Source: Haloechinothrix aidingensis
GTDB lineage: Bacteria > Actinomycetota > Actinomycetes > Mycobacteriales > Pseudonocardiaceae
Assembly: GCF_013450155.1 (NCBI RefSeq)
Contig: NZ_JACCKD010000008.1
Location: 62,001 to 126,000 of the forward strand
DNA length: 64,000 nt
Direction of reading: 5' to 3'
Position numbers and translations under genes: made by a program. Every line of letters starts with the position of its first letter. The first letter of the stretch is position 1. Below are positions 40,342-50,697 of this stretch, piece by piece. The notes under the pieces are model-generated. The model was not told the DNA's origin and did no database searches. It saw only the letters and a program-made list of their open reading frames with translations.

Positions 40342-41145
40342 GTGATCACGCGCGGGCGGGTACGCGGGCTCGTGGAGCATCACAACTTCCAGCGGTTCAT
40401 CATCGCCGTCATCGTGGTCAACGCGGTCACGCTCGCGCTCGAGACGTCCACCTCGGTCGTGGCCGACTACGGGCCGCTCCTCCGCGCGCTGGACACCGTC
40501 GCGCTGTCCATCTTCGTCGCCGAACTGTCCGTCAAGCTCGCCGTCTACGGCTGGCAGTTCTTCCGTGACCCCTGGAACGTCTTCGACTTCGTCATCGTCG
40601 CCATCGCCCTCGTCCCCGCGTCGGGCCCGTTCGCCGTGCTGCGCGCGCTGCGCATCCTGCGGGTACTCCGGCTGATCTCCGCGGTCCCCGCGATGCGCAG
40701 GGTCGTTACCGGCCTGCTGGCCGCCGTACCGGGGATGGCCTCCATCGCGGCACTGCTCGCGCTGATCATCTTCGTGGCGGCGGTGATGACCACCAGGTTG
40801 TTCCGCGACATCGCGCCGGAGTACTTCGGGCATCTCGGGCGGTCCCTGTTCACGCTGTTCCAGGTCATGACCGGGGAGGGCTGGCCGGATGTCGCCGGGG
40901 CTGTCATGGCCGAGGCGCCCGCCGCATGGGTCTTCTTCGTCATCTACATCCTGGTCTCCAGCTTCGCGGTGCTGAACCTGTTCATCGCCGTGGTGGTCAG
41001 CGCGATGGAGGACCAGGTGCGCGCCGATCTCCAGGTACAGGACGAGCAGCAAGCCGCCCAGCAGGCCGAGGGCGACGAGCGCGTCCTCGCGGAACTGCGC
41101 GCGCTACGCGAGGAGGTCGAGTCGTTACGCCGGCATCAGACCTGA
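40342..41145 (+). CDS. voltage-gated-type cation channel (six-helix ion transporter)
   Basis: The 267-residue protein is a single six-helix channel subunit of the NaChBac/BacNav class. Four arginines at every third position (R101, R104, R107, R110, in RALRILRVLRLIS) form the S4 voltage sensor. The pore loop between S5 and S6 is TLFQVMTGEGWPD; the filter TGEGW (177-181) has one glutamate flanked by glycines. A C-terminal coiled coil (about 227-265) would make the tetramer. It sits alone between thiD and the repeat pair. Ion selectivity cannot be read with certainty, but the filter resembles eukaryotic Ca channels (TMEGW) more than NaChBac (TLESW). Confidence 0.9.
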   Translation: MITRGRVRGLVEHHNFQRFIIAVIVVNAVTLALETSTSVVADYGPLLRALDTVALSIFVAELSVKLAVYGWQFFRDPWNVFDFVIVAIALVPASGPFAVLRALRILRVLRLISAVPAMRRVVTGLLAAVPGMASIAALLALIIFVAAVMTTRLFRDIAPEYFGHLGRSLFTLFQVMTGEGWPDVAGAVMAEAPAAWVFFVIYILVSSFAVLNLFIAVVVSAMEDQVRADLQVQDEQQAAQQAEGDERVLAELRALREEVESLRRHQT

Positions 41146-41177
41146 CCCGTGCCCCGCACCGGGACGGTCGGCGGTGT

Positions 41178-41238
41178 GGGAGCCGAAGGTGACACTTGGC
41201 TCCTTCTATGGAGCCGAACGTGACATTGGGCTCCCACC
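41178..41238 (+). repeat. type A repeat, copy 3
   Basis: GGGAGCCGAAGGTGACACTT then GGAGCCGAACGTGACATTGG closing CTCCCACC. Between the channel and thiG, in tandem with copy 4. Confidence 0.9.
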
Positions 41239-41266
41239 CCGAACGCCGGATCCCTGAGCAGGCGGT

Positions 41267-41326
41267 GGGAGCCGAAGGTGACCTTGGTTCCCTCTATGGA
41301 GCCGAACGTGACATTGGGCTCCCACC
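41267..41326 (+). repeat. type A repeat, copy 4
   Basis: GGGAGCCGAAGGTGACCTTG then GGAGCCGAACGTGACATTGG closing CTCCCACC. Its end is three bases from the thiG stop codon, so the thiG transcript would end inside it. Confidence 0.9.
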
Positions 41327-41328
41327 CC

Positions 41329-42348
<1,020 letters not shown>

Positions 42349-42352
<4 letters not shown>

Positions 42353-43464
42353 GCTGACTCCCTTCCAGCGAGGTAGCGGCGCGGGTGCGCCGCGTCGACG
42401 TGCGCGGGCACCGGAAGACCACCGAGCTGGGCGAGCACGGCGTCGGCGGTGACCGGCGCGAGCAGCAGCCCGTTACGGTGGTGCCCCGAGGCCACGTACA
42501 CCCCGTCGTCCAACCTGCCGATCAGCGGGACGGTGTCGGAGCTCGCCGCACGCAGCGCGGCCGCGGCCTCCACCAGCTCGTACTCCACCACGCTCGGGAA
42601 CACCTGCTCCGCGCGTTCGAGCAGGTCCCGCACACCACCGGCGGTAACCGTCTCGTCGTACCCGGCCTCGTACTGGGTGGCGCCGAGCACGAGCTCGCCG
42701 CCCTCGCGCGGGACCAGGTACATCGGCCTGCCCTCGACCATCGCCCGCACCGTCACGTCCGGAGGAGGCAGGCTGCTCCTGCGCGCGCGCAGCCGCAGGA
42801 TCTCCCCCTTCAGGGGCCGAACGGCCTCGCGCAGCTGCGGGTGCAGCAGGGCGCTGCGGGCACCCGCCGCGAGCACGACCACGTCCGCCGTGTGCTCCCG
42901 CGCTGCCGTCACCACCCGGTCCGCGGCGACCTCGGTGACCTCCTCGCACACGATGTGGCAACCACGGCGGGTCGCGGCGGCGCGCAGCGAGCCGAGCAGC
43001 TTCCTGGTATCCACGGCGAGGTCGCCCGGCACGGACAGGCCGCGCCGCACCGAGGTCGCCAGCCCCGGAACCATGGTGCGCAGCGTCCGGCCGGACACGA
43101 TCTCGGCGTGCCGCCCGGCGCCGTGCAGGTACGCGGCGAGAACCTCGAGATGCTCGGCGTCGGCACGGTCCGCGGCGGCCACCACGGTGCCCGCCGTGGA
43201 CAGCCCCGGATCGGACGCCTCATGGCGCAGCTCGGCCGCGAAACCCGGCCACCTGCGCAGCGACTCCTCACCGAGCTCAAGCGCGGACTCCTCGCCGGGC
43301 CAGGCCTCGGTCGCGGGCGCCAGCATGCCGCCTGCCACCCAGGAGGCACCACGGGCCGGGACGGGGTCGAACAGTGTCACCGCGTACTCGCCGGACAGGC
43401 GCCATGCCACGGACAACCCGATGACGCCGCCACCGACTACGGCCACACGTCCGTCGCTTGTCAT
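42349..43464 (-). CDS. thiO: glycine oxidase
   Basis: The 371-residue DAAO-family flavoenzyme oxidises glycine to the imine used by ThiG. It opens with VAVVGGGVIGLSVAWRLSG (FAD motif) and has GGMLAPATEAWP and VASGHHRNGLLLAPVTADAV near the end. ATG 43464 is taken (an upstream TTG is less likely). First gene of the riboswitch-led operon. Confidence 0.94.
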
Positions 43465-43473
43465 CAACTCTCA

Positions 43474-43566
43474 CGCTCCCTGCGCCGGTATGACCCGGAT
43501 CAGGTTCCACGGTCGGAGCCGTCGCTCCCTCTCAGCCCGGCATCTGCATCCATGGGCTCCCGTGCG
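43474..43566 (-). promoter_or_regulatory. TPP riboswitch upstream of thiO
   Basis: On the minus strand it reads CACGGGAGCCC, then GGGCTGAGAGGGAGC, then GAACCTGATCCGGGTCATAC and CGGCGCAGGGAGCG, the thi-box core. Confidence 0.94.
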
Positions 43567-43632
43567 GACGGTTACCACGGTATCGCGAGTCGCCCCGGTT
43601 AGCCACCGTGCACGGCGGGGCCGGAAGGTACC

Positions 43633-44319
43633 GTGACGACCATGCCCGGCCGCACAGCTGACCAGATCCGGAACCGCCTGTCCGATGCCCGCCTGTACCT
43701 GTGCACCGATGCCAGGACCGAGCGCGGCGATCTCGCGGAGTTCGCCGACGCCGCCCTCGCAGGCGGGGTGGACATCCTCCAGCTGCGGGACAAGCGGGAC
43801 GGTGTCCCGCTGGAGGCCGCCGCCGAGCTGGCCGCGCTCGAGGTTCTCGCCGAGGCCTGCGCGCGGCACGGGGCGCTGCTCGCGGTGAACGACCGCGCCG
43901 ATATCGCCCTGGAAGTGGGCGCGGACATCCTGCACCTGGGCCAGGACGACATCCCGGTCTCGCTTGCGCGGCGGATCGTCGGGCAGGCCCCGGCCATCGG
44001 GCGCTCGACGCACTCGACCGCGCAGGCCAGGACCGCGGCACAGGAGGCGGGGGTGGACTACTTCTGCACGGGCCCGTGCTGGCCGACGCCGACCAAGGAG
44101 GGCAGGACCGCTCCCGGGCTGGACCTGGTGCGCGCGACGGCAGGCTCGGCACCGCAGCGCCCGTGGTTCGCCATCGGGGGCATCGACAGGGCACGCCTGC
44201 CCGAGGTTCTCGAGGCCGGTGCGCAGCGGATCGTGGTCGTGCGCGCCATCACCGAGGCGGACGACCCGCGTGCGGCGGCCGCCGAGCTGTCCGCGATGCT
44301 GCGCGACGGCGACCGCTGA
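43633..44319 (+). CDS. thiE: thiamine-phosphate synthase
   Basis: The 228-residue TIM barrel joins HMP-PP and thiazole phosphate. Motifs: [31 protein letters not shown] and [18 protein letters not shown] 43633 is used; ATG 43642 also possible. It is divergent from the thiO unit, across the riboswitch. A hairpin follows at 44370-44386. Confidence 0.94.
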   Translation: MTTMPGRTADQIRNRLSDARLYLCTDARTERGDLAEFADAALAGGVDILQLRDKRDGVPLEAAAELAALEVLAEACARHGALLAVNDRADIALEVGADILHLGQDDIPVSLARRIVGQAPAIGRSTHSTAQARTAAQEAGVDYFCTGPCWPTPTKEGRTAPGLDLVRATAGSAPQRPWFAIGGIDRARLPEVLEAGAQRIVVVRAITEADDPRAAAAELSAMLRDGDR

Positions 44320-44369
44320 CACCCGGCGCGGGGTGCGAGCCGAGGGACTCCTCGGGTACCACATACGCA

Positions 44370-44386
44370 CCGAAGAGGCCCTTCGG
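44370..44386. terminator. hairpin after thiE
   Basis: CCGAAG-AGGCC-CTTCGG lies between convergent thiE and the next membrane-protein gene. Confidence 0.5.
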
Positions 44387-44404
44387 CTCGGCCCCGCCCA
44401 GCCA

Positions 44405-45283
44405 CTAGCCCGACTCGTCGTGCTGCGGGGCGCCCTGGTCGTCGGGGAGTTCGAGATCGCCGTCGTCCGGCTCGTCGACGGGCTCGCCGTCGCGCTCCTC
44501 CGGCTCGTCCTGCTCCTCCTCCGGTGGGGATTCGTTCCCCTCGGTCGGTTCGGGGGCGTCCGTGTCCTCCGGCGAGGTCGGCTCGGGCGCCTGCTCGTCC
44601 TGCTCGCCGGAATCGTCCTCCCGGGGAGACGGTGCAGGTCGGTCCCCGTCGTCCCCACCGATCACGGTGCCGATGGTGGTGCCGCCCTGCCCGGAGACGG
44701 CATTTCCCGTGATCCGCTCGAAGCCCGTGATGGCCAGCATCACCAGCAGGAACACCGCGAAGCTCGTCCCGATAACCAGGGGCCAGCGCACCCGCCGCAG
44801 CGAGAAGCGTCGCGTCCCCTCCTGCGCGGCCTCGTCCTGCTGGTCCTGCTCGTCCTCCTCGCCTGCGGAGCCGGGATCCGGCTCGTCCAGCGTGCCGGTG
44901 AAGCCGGTCGCCTCGTGCGGGGGCAGGCGCTCGCCGGTGGGAGCGTCCTCGGCCGGGGTCGGCCCGGTCGGCAGGCGGAACGTAGCGGTGGCGCCCGCGT
45001 CGGCGGTCTCGCCGTCCCCGGCAAGCCCCGACGTGCCGTTCCTGGCACGCGCCGTGACCTTCGCGCGCCTCGCGGCGTCCTTGGTGCGCTCGAACGAGCG
45101 CAGGTACAGCTCCGAGCCGATGGTCAGCATGAAGCTGAAGATGCCCGCGCCTGCGATGGTGCCGTAGACGCCGAGCGTGGACGCCAGGAACGCGGCCGTC
45201 AGCGACGCCAGTGCCGTGGCACCGACCTGCGCCGGCCGGAGGGCGCTCTTCTTCCCGGCCTTCTCGGAGGACTGCTCGCTCAT
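44405..45283 (-). CDS. acidic membrane protein of unknown function
   Basis: The 292-residue protein has two N-terminal hydrophobic segments (AQVGATALASLTAAFLAST and VYGTIAGAGIFSFMLTIG), a long acidic middle, one further transmembrane helix (WPLVIGTSFAVFLLVMLAIT) and an acidic tail of Pro/Glu/Asp. ATG 45283 is used. No family is recognised. It is divergent from the dehydratase and convergent with thiE. Confidence 0.75.
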   Translation of the reverse strand: MSEQSSEKAGKKSALRPAQVGATALASLTAAFLASTLGVYGTIAGAGIFSFMLTIGSELYLRSFERTKDAARRAKVTARARNGTSGLAGDGETADAGATATFRLPTGPTPAEDAPTGERLPPHEATGFTGTLDEPDPGSAGEEDEQDQQDEAAQEGTRRFSLRRVRWPLVIGTSFAVFLLVMLAITGFERITGNAVSGQGGTTIGTVIGGDDGDRPAPSPREDDSGEQDEQAPEPTSPEDTDAPEPTEGNESPPEEEQDEPEERDGEPVDEPDDGDLELPDDQGAPQHDESG

Positions 45284-45427
45284 CACACCCGCTCATGGTG
45301 TCGCAGGGGACGGAAGACATTCCGCCTTCCGCACTACACCACGCTTGTCACACCGTACTCGTTGCCCGCGGTGACCGCTACCACATTTTTGTCTACAGTG
45401 GACAGCTTTGATATCTGCGACAATGTC

Positions 45428-46384
45428 GTGGTGGACCGAGTGACGATCACCGATATCGAGGCCGCTGCCCGGCGCACCGGCGAGGCCGCAGTACGGACGC
45501 CGCTACTGGCGCAACCCTGGTCGACCGGCAGGCCGCTGTGGTTGAAACCGGAGAGCCTGCAACCCACCGGCGCGTTCAAGATCCGCGGGGCCTACAACGC
45601 GATCGCAGCCCTGGACGACGCCGACCGCGCGCGGGGCGTGGTCACCTACTCCAGCGGGAACCACGCCTCGGCCGTCGCGCGCGCCGCGTGGCTGTTCGGC
45701 GTTCCCGCCACCATCGTCATGCAGGACTCCGCGCCGCAGGTCAAGGTCACCGCAACGGCGGCTTACGGGGCCGAGATCGTTACCGTGGCCATGGCCGACC
45801 GGGAACGCGAGGCCCAGCGGCTCGCCGAGGAGCACGGAAGGCGCATCGTCCCGCCCTTCGACCATCCTGACGTGATCGCCGGGCAGGGCACGGTCGGCAT
45901 CGAGATCGTCGAACAGCTCGGTGACGTCGACGTCGTCCTCGTCCCGGTCGGCGGGGGCGGGCTCGCATCCGGCGTCGGCACCGCTGTCCGGCACCTACGG
46001 CCGCACGCCGCGGTCGTGGCAGTCGAGCCGGAGCTGGCAGGCGACACCGCCCAGGGACTGCGTGAGGGGCACCGGGTGGACTGGCCGGGCGAGCTCCGGG
46101 CCCGCACCGTCGCGGACGGCCTGCGTACCCAGCCTTCCGAGCTGACGTTCGCGCACCTGACCGAGGTCGTCGACGCGGTCGTCACCGTCACCGAGCAGGA
46201 GATCCGGGACGCGGTCCACGCTCTGGCGCTGCGGTCCCGGCTGGTCGCCGAACCGAGCGGGGCGGTCGCGGTGGCGGCGGCTCTCTACCGGGACCACGAA
46301 CTTCCACAGGGGCGCACCGTGGCCGTGGTCTCCGGCGGCAACATCGACGCGGACCTGCTCACGGAGATCGTGTGCGCGGGATGA
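45428..46384 (+). CDS. PLP-dependent serine/threonine dehydratase or racemase-like
   Basis: The 318-residue fold-II PLP enzyme has the lysine motif PTGAFKIRGAYNA, SSGNHASAVARAAW, and the phosphate loop VGGGGLASGVGTA. It belongs with threonine/serine deaminases and serine racemases; no C-terminal ACT domain is present, so it is catabolic or racemase-like, not feedback-regulated IlvA. GTG 45428 is used, two more GTG follow at once. A small palindrome (CGACA-A-TGTCG, 45418-45428) overlaps the start. Confidence 0.88.
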   Translation: MVDRVTITDIEAAARRTGEAAVRTPLLAQPWSTGRPLWLKPESLQPTGAFKIRGAYNAIAALDDADRARGVVTYSSGNHASAVARAAWLFGVPATIVMQDSAPQVKVTATAAYGAEIVTVAMADREREAQRLAEEHGRRIVPPFDHPDVIAGQGTVGIEIVEQLGDVDVVLVPVGGGGLASGVGTAVRHLRPHAAVVAVEPELAGDTAQGLREGHRVDWPGELRARTVADGLRTQPSELTFAHLTEVVDAVVTVTEQEIRDAVHALALRSRLVAEPSGAVAVAAALYRDHELPQGRTVAVVSGGNIDADLLTEIVCAG

Positions 46385-46427
46385 CGTGCCGCCGTGACGT
46401 GCGCCCACCCGGCTTCCGGCGGCGTGT

Positions 46428-47081
46428 TCAGCCGCCCCACACCCGCTGAGCCGAGGCCCGGGCCGCATCCCCCGTGTCCCCGAGGCCGATGACGAGGTTG
46501 ATCGCGATGGGTGTTCCGACGATGTCCATCCCCCTACCGAGCTCGCCGAAGTAGCCCGCGATCTCCAGCAGGACGTAGCCGTGTATCGCGCTCCAGACCT
46601 GCCCGGCCACCGCGGCCGGATCGCCGGTACGCAGCCGTCCCGCGTGCATGGCCCGGGACACCACGGTCTCGAGCTGACCGAAGGCTTCCTGCCCCTCCGG
46701 TAGGTGCTCCCCCGGACCGTCGCTGGTCACGTCCCCGCCTGCCAGGCGATGCCCGGCGGGTGCCGAGATACCGAACATCACGCTGTACAGGTTCGGGCTA
46801 CCCAGGGCGTACTCGCGGTAGGCATCACCGAGGCGGAACAGGTCCTCCACCGGGTCCGTACCGCGGGGTACCTCCGCAAGCCGGGTGTTGAACCGGTCGA
46901 AGCCGGTTCGCGCCACGGCCTCGACGAGCCCGCCCATCCCACCGAAGTGGGTGTACACCGCCATCGTGGACACACCGACATCCGCGGCGAGCTTGCGTGC
47001 CTGCACGCTGTCCGGACCACCCTCGGACAGCAGGTGGATCGCGGCGTCGACGAGACGCTCACGGGTGCCGGGCTCGGCCAC
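46428..47081 (-). CDS. TetR-family repressor with WHG-type ligand domain
   Basis: The 217-residue regulator has an N-terminal TetR helix-turn-helix (TRERLVDAAIHLL, RKLAADVGVSTMAVYTHFGG) and a C-terminal ligand domain with VWSAIHGYVLLEIAGYFGE (WHG type). GTG 47081 has GGGAGGGA in front. It is divergent from a carotenoid oxygenase, with two perfect palindromes between them, so it very likely represses both. The pair recalls M. tuberculosis Rv0653c-Rv0654. Confidence 0.92.
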   Translation of the reverse strand: MAEPGTRERLVDAAIHLLSEGGPDSVQARKLAADVGVSTMAVYTHFGGMGGLVEAVARTGFDRFNTRLAEVPRGTDPVEDLFRLGDAYREYALGSPNLYSVMFGISAPAGHRLAGGDVTSDGPGEHLPEGQEAFGQLETVVSRAMHAGRLRTGDPAAVAGQVWSAIHGYVLLEIAGYFGELGRGMDIVGTPIAINLVIGLGDTGDAARASAQRVWGG

Positions 47082-47118
47082 GTTCCCTCCCACCGTTCGG
47101 GGTCATTGCCATTCTTCC

Positions 47119-47131
47119 ATAACGGTGTTAT
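47119..47131. promoter_or_regulatory. TetR operator 1
   Basis: ATAAC-GGT-GTTAT, a perfect 5+5 palindrome. Confidence 0.85.
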
Positions 47132-47150
47132 ACATGGCCCGTACGGATCC

Positions 47151-47163
47151 ATAACATCGTTAT
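47151..47163. promoter_or_regulatory. TetR operator 2
   Basis: ATAAC-ATC-GTTAT, same arms as operator 1, 32 bases further on (about three helical turns). Confidence 0.85.
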
Positions 47164-47181
47164 TCCGGATGCGAGCGCGCG

Positions 47182-48630
47182 ATGGACGCACCATACGTCG
47201 CCGGGAACTTCGCCCCCGTGCGCCACGAGCACACGCTCACCGATCTGCCGGTCACCGGGTCGATCCCGGAGCACCTGGACGGCCGGTTCCTCCGTAACGG
47301 CCCCAACCCGATCTCGGAGATCGACCCGGACACTTATCACTGGTTCATGGGCGACGGCATGGTGCACGGCGTCCGGATACGGGACGGCAAGGCGGAGTGG
47401 TATCGCAATCGCTGGGTACGCACGCCACACGTGGCCGAGCAGCTCGGTGAACGGCACGGCGGCGGCGAACACCGCGCGGGTTTCCAGAACGTGGGGGCCA
47501 ACACCAGCGTGCTCGGTCACGCCGGCCGCACGCTCGCGCTCATCGAGGGCGGGGTGGCGAACCACGAGCTCACCCACGAGCTCGACACGGTCGGCCCGTG
47601 CGACTTCGACGGCACGCTGCCCGGCGGCTACACGGCCCACCCCAAGCGCGACCCGGACACCGGTGAGCTGCACGCCGTGTCGTACTTCTTCGGCTGGGGC
47701 AACACGGTGCGGTACTCGGTGATCGGTACCGACGGCCGGGCCCGCCGCACGGTGGACATCGAGGTCACGGGTTCACCGATGATGCACGACTTCTCGCTCA
47801 CCGAGAAGCACGTGGTGCTCTACGACCTACCCGTCACCTTCGACGCCCGGCAGGCTACCGCGGCTACGGTGCCACCCGGCCTGCGCGGGCCGGCACGGCT
47901 GGTGCTGTCCGCCCTGGTCGGCCGGGTACGTGTACCCGACCCCGTCACCGCCATGATCGGCCGCAGGCTGCGCCCCAACTCCGCCCTGCCCTACCGCTGG
48001 AACCCGCGCTATCCGGCGCGTGTCGGCGTGTTGCCGCGCGACGGTGACGCGCGTGACGTGCGGTGGTTCGACGTGCACCCCTGCTACGTGTTCCACCCGC
48101 TCAACGCCTACGACGACGGCGACACCGTCGTGCTGGACGTGATACGCCACCCCAAGATGTTCGACACCGACCTGCGCGGACCGAACGAGGGCACCCCCAC
48201 CCTCGACCGCTGGACCGTGGACCTCGCCGCGAGGACGGTGCGCGAGGACCGGCTGGACGATCGCGGGCAGGAGTTCCCCCGGCTCGACGAGCGGCTGGTC
48301 GGTCGCAAGCACCGCTACGGCTACTCGATCACCACCGGTGCCCGGCTGGATCCCGGCGGCGCCGTACTCAAGCACGACCTGACCACGGGCGAGGTACGGC
48401 ACCGTTCCTTCGGCGCGGGTCGGCAACCGACCGAGTTCGTCTTCGAACCGCACCGCCCGGACGCGGCCGAGGACGACGGGGTGCTCATGGGGTTCGTCTA
48501 CGACGCGCCGAACGACACCAGCGACCTGGTCCTGCTCGACGCCGGCAGCCTGGACACCGTCGCGAGCATCCACCTGCCCACCCGGGTGCCGCACGGCTTC
48601 CACGGCAACTGGGTACCCGAGGGGCGGTGA
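47182..48630 (+). CDS. carotenoid cleavage oxygenase
   Basis: The 482-residue beta-propeller dioxygenase has four iron-ligand histidines, seen in GGYTAHPKRD, PMMHDFSLTE, YVFHPLNAYDDG and VPHGFHGNW. It cleaves carotenoids or apocarotenoids with non-haem iron; the exact substrate is unknown. It is divergent from the TetR regulator. Confidence 0.94.
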   Translation: MDAPYVAGNFAPVRHEHTLTDLPVTGSIPEHLDGRFLRNGPNPISEIDPDTYHWFMGDGMVHGVRIRDGKAEWYRNRWVRTPHVAEQLGERHGGGEHRAGFQNVGANTSVLGHAGRTLALIEGGVANHELTHELDTVGPCDFDGTLPGGYTAHPKRDPDTGELHAVSYFFGWGNTVRYSVIGTDGRARRTVDIEVTGSPMMHDFSLTEKHVVLYDLPVTFDARQATAATVPPGLRGPARLVLSALVGRVRVPDPVTAMIGRRLRPNSALPYRWNPRYPARVGVLPRDGDARDVRWFDVHPCYVFHPLNAYDDGDTVVLDVIRHPKMFDTDLRGPNEGTPTLDRWTVDLAARTVREDRLDDRGQEFPRLDERLVGRKHRYGYSITTGARLDPGGAVLKHDLTTGEVRHRSFGAGRQPTEFVFEPHRPDAAEDDGVLMGFVYDAPNDTSDLVLLDAGSLDTVASIHLPTRVPHGFHGNWVPEGR

Positions 48631-48640
48631 CGGCCCGGAG

Positions 48641-49324
48641 TCAGCCCTCGGCACGCGGGGCCGCCCGCGGGTGCCGGATACCCGGGTGGCCGTCGGGCAG
48701 CGCGCGATGGAGCACCCAGCCGCTCACCGCGACGCACAATGCCACTAGTGGCCAGGTCAGCACGGCCCGCGCCACCCCGAGCGAGACAACGTGTCCGGTG
48801 GCCCACAACGCACCGAAGACCACGACGCGCACGGTGTACTGCCCGACCCACACCCAGCTCGCCAGGGAGTACGCCCGCAGCAGGTCCGGGTCGCGGCGCC
48901 ACCGGGTGCGCTGGCCGAGCACCGCGCCGAGCACCACGCCCAGCATCGGCCAGCGCAGCACGATGCTGCCCGCCCACACCAGGGCACTCGCCATGTTGGC
49001 GAACAGCTGCAGCAGGAAGAAGTCCTGCGCGCGGCCGGTGTAGAGCGCGATGGCGGACGCGACGATCACAGCGGCCAGGCTCAGCACCACGGCCCGCGCC
49101 TTCTGCCCCCTGAGGAGCCGGAACACCCCGATGACCGCGCTCACCGCGACCGCCACGACGGCACCCCACACGATCGAGTGACCGGCGACGAGCCAGGCCA
49201 GAACGAAGGCCAGCGGGGGCAGGCTGGCGTCCACCGCGCCGCGACGCCCGCCGAGCAGCTCGGCGAGCGAGACATGCTCCACAGTGGCCGACGGGGTATG
49301 CTGCACGTTCCCACCCTGCCGCAT
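48641..49324 (-). CDS. DUF3159 membrane protein
   Basis: The 227-residue protein has about five to six helices and the DUF3159 pattern ELLGGRRGAVDASLPPLAFVL, TGRAQDFFLLQLFANMAS, VLRWPMLGVVLGAVLGQ. The ATG at 49324 has GGAG in front; 49333 is also possible. Ends convergently to the carotenoid oxygenase. Function unknown. Confidence 0.86.
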   Translation of the reverse strand: MRQGGNVQHTPSATVEHVSLAELLGGRRGAVDASLPPLAFVLAWLVAGHSIVWGAVVAVAVSAVIGVFRLLRGQKARAVVLSLAAVIVASAIALYTGRAQDFFLLQLFANMASALVWAGSIVLRWPMLGVVLGAVLGQRTRWRRDPDLLRAYSLASWVWVGQYTVRVVVFGALWATGHVVSLGVARAVLTWPLVALCVAVSGWVLHRALPDGHPGIRHPRAAPRAEG

Positions 49325-49524
49325 GCGCTCCATACAGGTAAGCCTAACCTGCCGTGCACCCTGGGGGTACGCTGGAGAGACGGGCCCGCACCGGCACGCA
49401 CTGCGCTGCCTTCCGGAACGCCGGTTGCGCACGGCTCAGGCATGGGGGATCGGCAACACTATCGTGCGCGGCGCGTGCCCGGGGGAAACGGCATGGTTGT
49501 TCACGATGCAGCGGAAGGGAGTGA

Positions 49525-50412
49525 GTGGTGCATTCGTTCAACAGCTACATCGCGATCGGCGACAGCTTCACCGAAGGCCTCAACGACCAGTTGCCCGACG
49601 GCTCCTTCCTCGGCTGGGCCGACCGGCTCGCCGCCATGCTCGCCGAGGACAAGCCGGACTTCAAGTACGCCAACATCGCGGTGCGCGGCAAGCGCCTCGA
49701 CGTGATCATCGAGACGCAGCTCCCTGTCGCTCTCGAGTTACGACCCGACTTCGTCACGGTGTGCGCCGGCGGCAACGACATCCTGCTACCCGGCGTCGAT
49801 GTCGACGACGTTGCGGCCCGCTTCGACGACATGATCGGGCGGCTGCGCGCGGCAGGGATCGACGTGCTGCTCTTCGCAGGTCCGGACACCAAGCAGATGT
49901 CGGTGATGAACCGGCTGCGCGGCAAGATCGCCATCTACAACGCCGACATCCGCGCCATCGCCGAGCGGCACGGGGCCAGCGTCGTGGACCTGTGGGCGAT
50001 GGACGTGCTGCGCGACCCGCGCGCCTGGAGCGAGGACCGGCTGCACTTCACCGCCGAGGCGCACCGGCGCATCGCCCTGCGCACCGCCGAGACCCTCGGC
50101 ATCCCCACAGAGGAGGACTGGCGCAAGCCGCTGGGCAACGCCGACGAGGAACGCGAGGCCGAGAAGAACAACTGGATCTCCCAGCGCCGCTCCGACATCG
50201 AGTGGACACGGGCCCACGTGCTGCCGTGGATCGGCAGGCGCATCCGCAGGGAGTCCCTCGGCGACGGGGTGCTACCCAAGCGTCCCGAGCTCACGCCCGT
50301 CGAGCCCGACGAGCGGATCCGGACGGTGTCGCCGAACGGTCATGCCGGTGCACCGGCCACCGAAGACACCGGGACGGGCGGCGACCCGGTAGATGCGCGC
50401 AGCGGGGACTGA
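49525..50412 (+). CDS. SGNH/GDSL-family hydrolase
   Basis: The 295-residue esterase/lipase-like hydrolase has the GDS motif (IAIGDSFTEGL), the oxyanion GGND, and the His/Asp block DRLHFTAEAHRRI. No signal peptide is present, so it is cytoplasmic. A polar C-terminal tail of about 60 residues follows. GTG starts at 49525 and 49528 are both possible. Confidence 0.9.
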   Translation: MVHSFNSYIAIGDSFTEGLNDQLPDGSFLGWADRLAAMLAEDKPDFKYANIAVRGKRLDVIIETQLPVALELRPDFVTVCAGGNDILLPGVDVDDVAARFDDMIGRLRAAGIDVLLFAGPDTKQMSVMNRLRGKIAIYNADIRAIAERHGASVVDLWAMDVLRDPRAWSEDRLHFTAEAHRRIALRTAETLGIPTEEDWRKPLGNADEEREAEKNNWISQRRSDIEWTRAHVLPWIGRRIRRESLGDGVLPKRPELTPVEPDERIRTVSPNGHAGAPATEDTGTGGDPVDARSGD

Positions 50413-50697
50413 CGGGGCCGCAGGAGCCGCTAACCGGAGCCGTCAACTGGCGCTGTCAACTGGGGGCAGCCGCCGACCGGGCGACGGGTCGAGTCACGCG
50501 AGCCGGTCGGCACGTTCCCCCACCCGCGCCGACCGGCCCACCCGCCCGCACCCGCGGGGCGGGCACGAGGTGGCGCCGGGGTCATAAACCAGCAGGCCAT
50601 CCGAGTACCGGGCCGCGGCGCTGCGCCGCGTCGCAGCGATCACCCGCGCCACCCCGTGCAGGCTAGCGTCGCCGCAGCCCGCGCCACTAAGACCACG

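Noticed and set aside
43964..45427. N-terminal extension of the serine/threonine dehydratase frame
   Set aside because: The open frame continues far upstream through thiE and the membrane-protein gene; the real enzyme starts about 45428, where the PLP fold begins.
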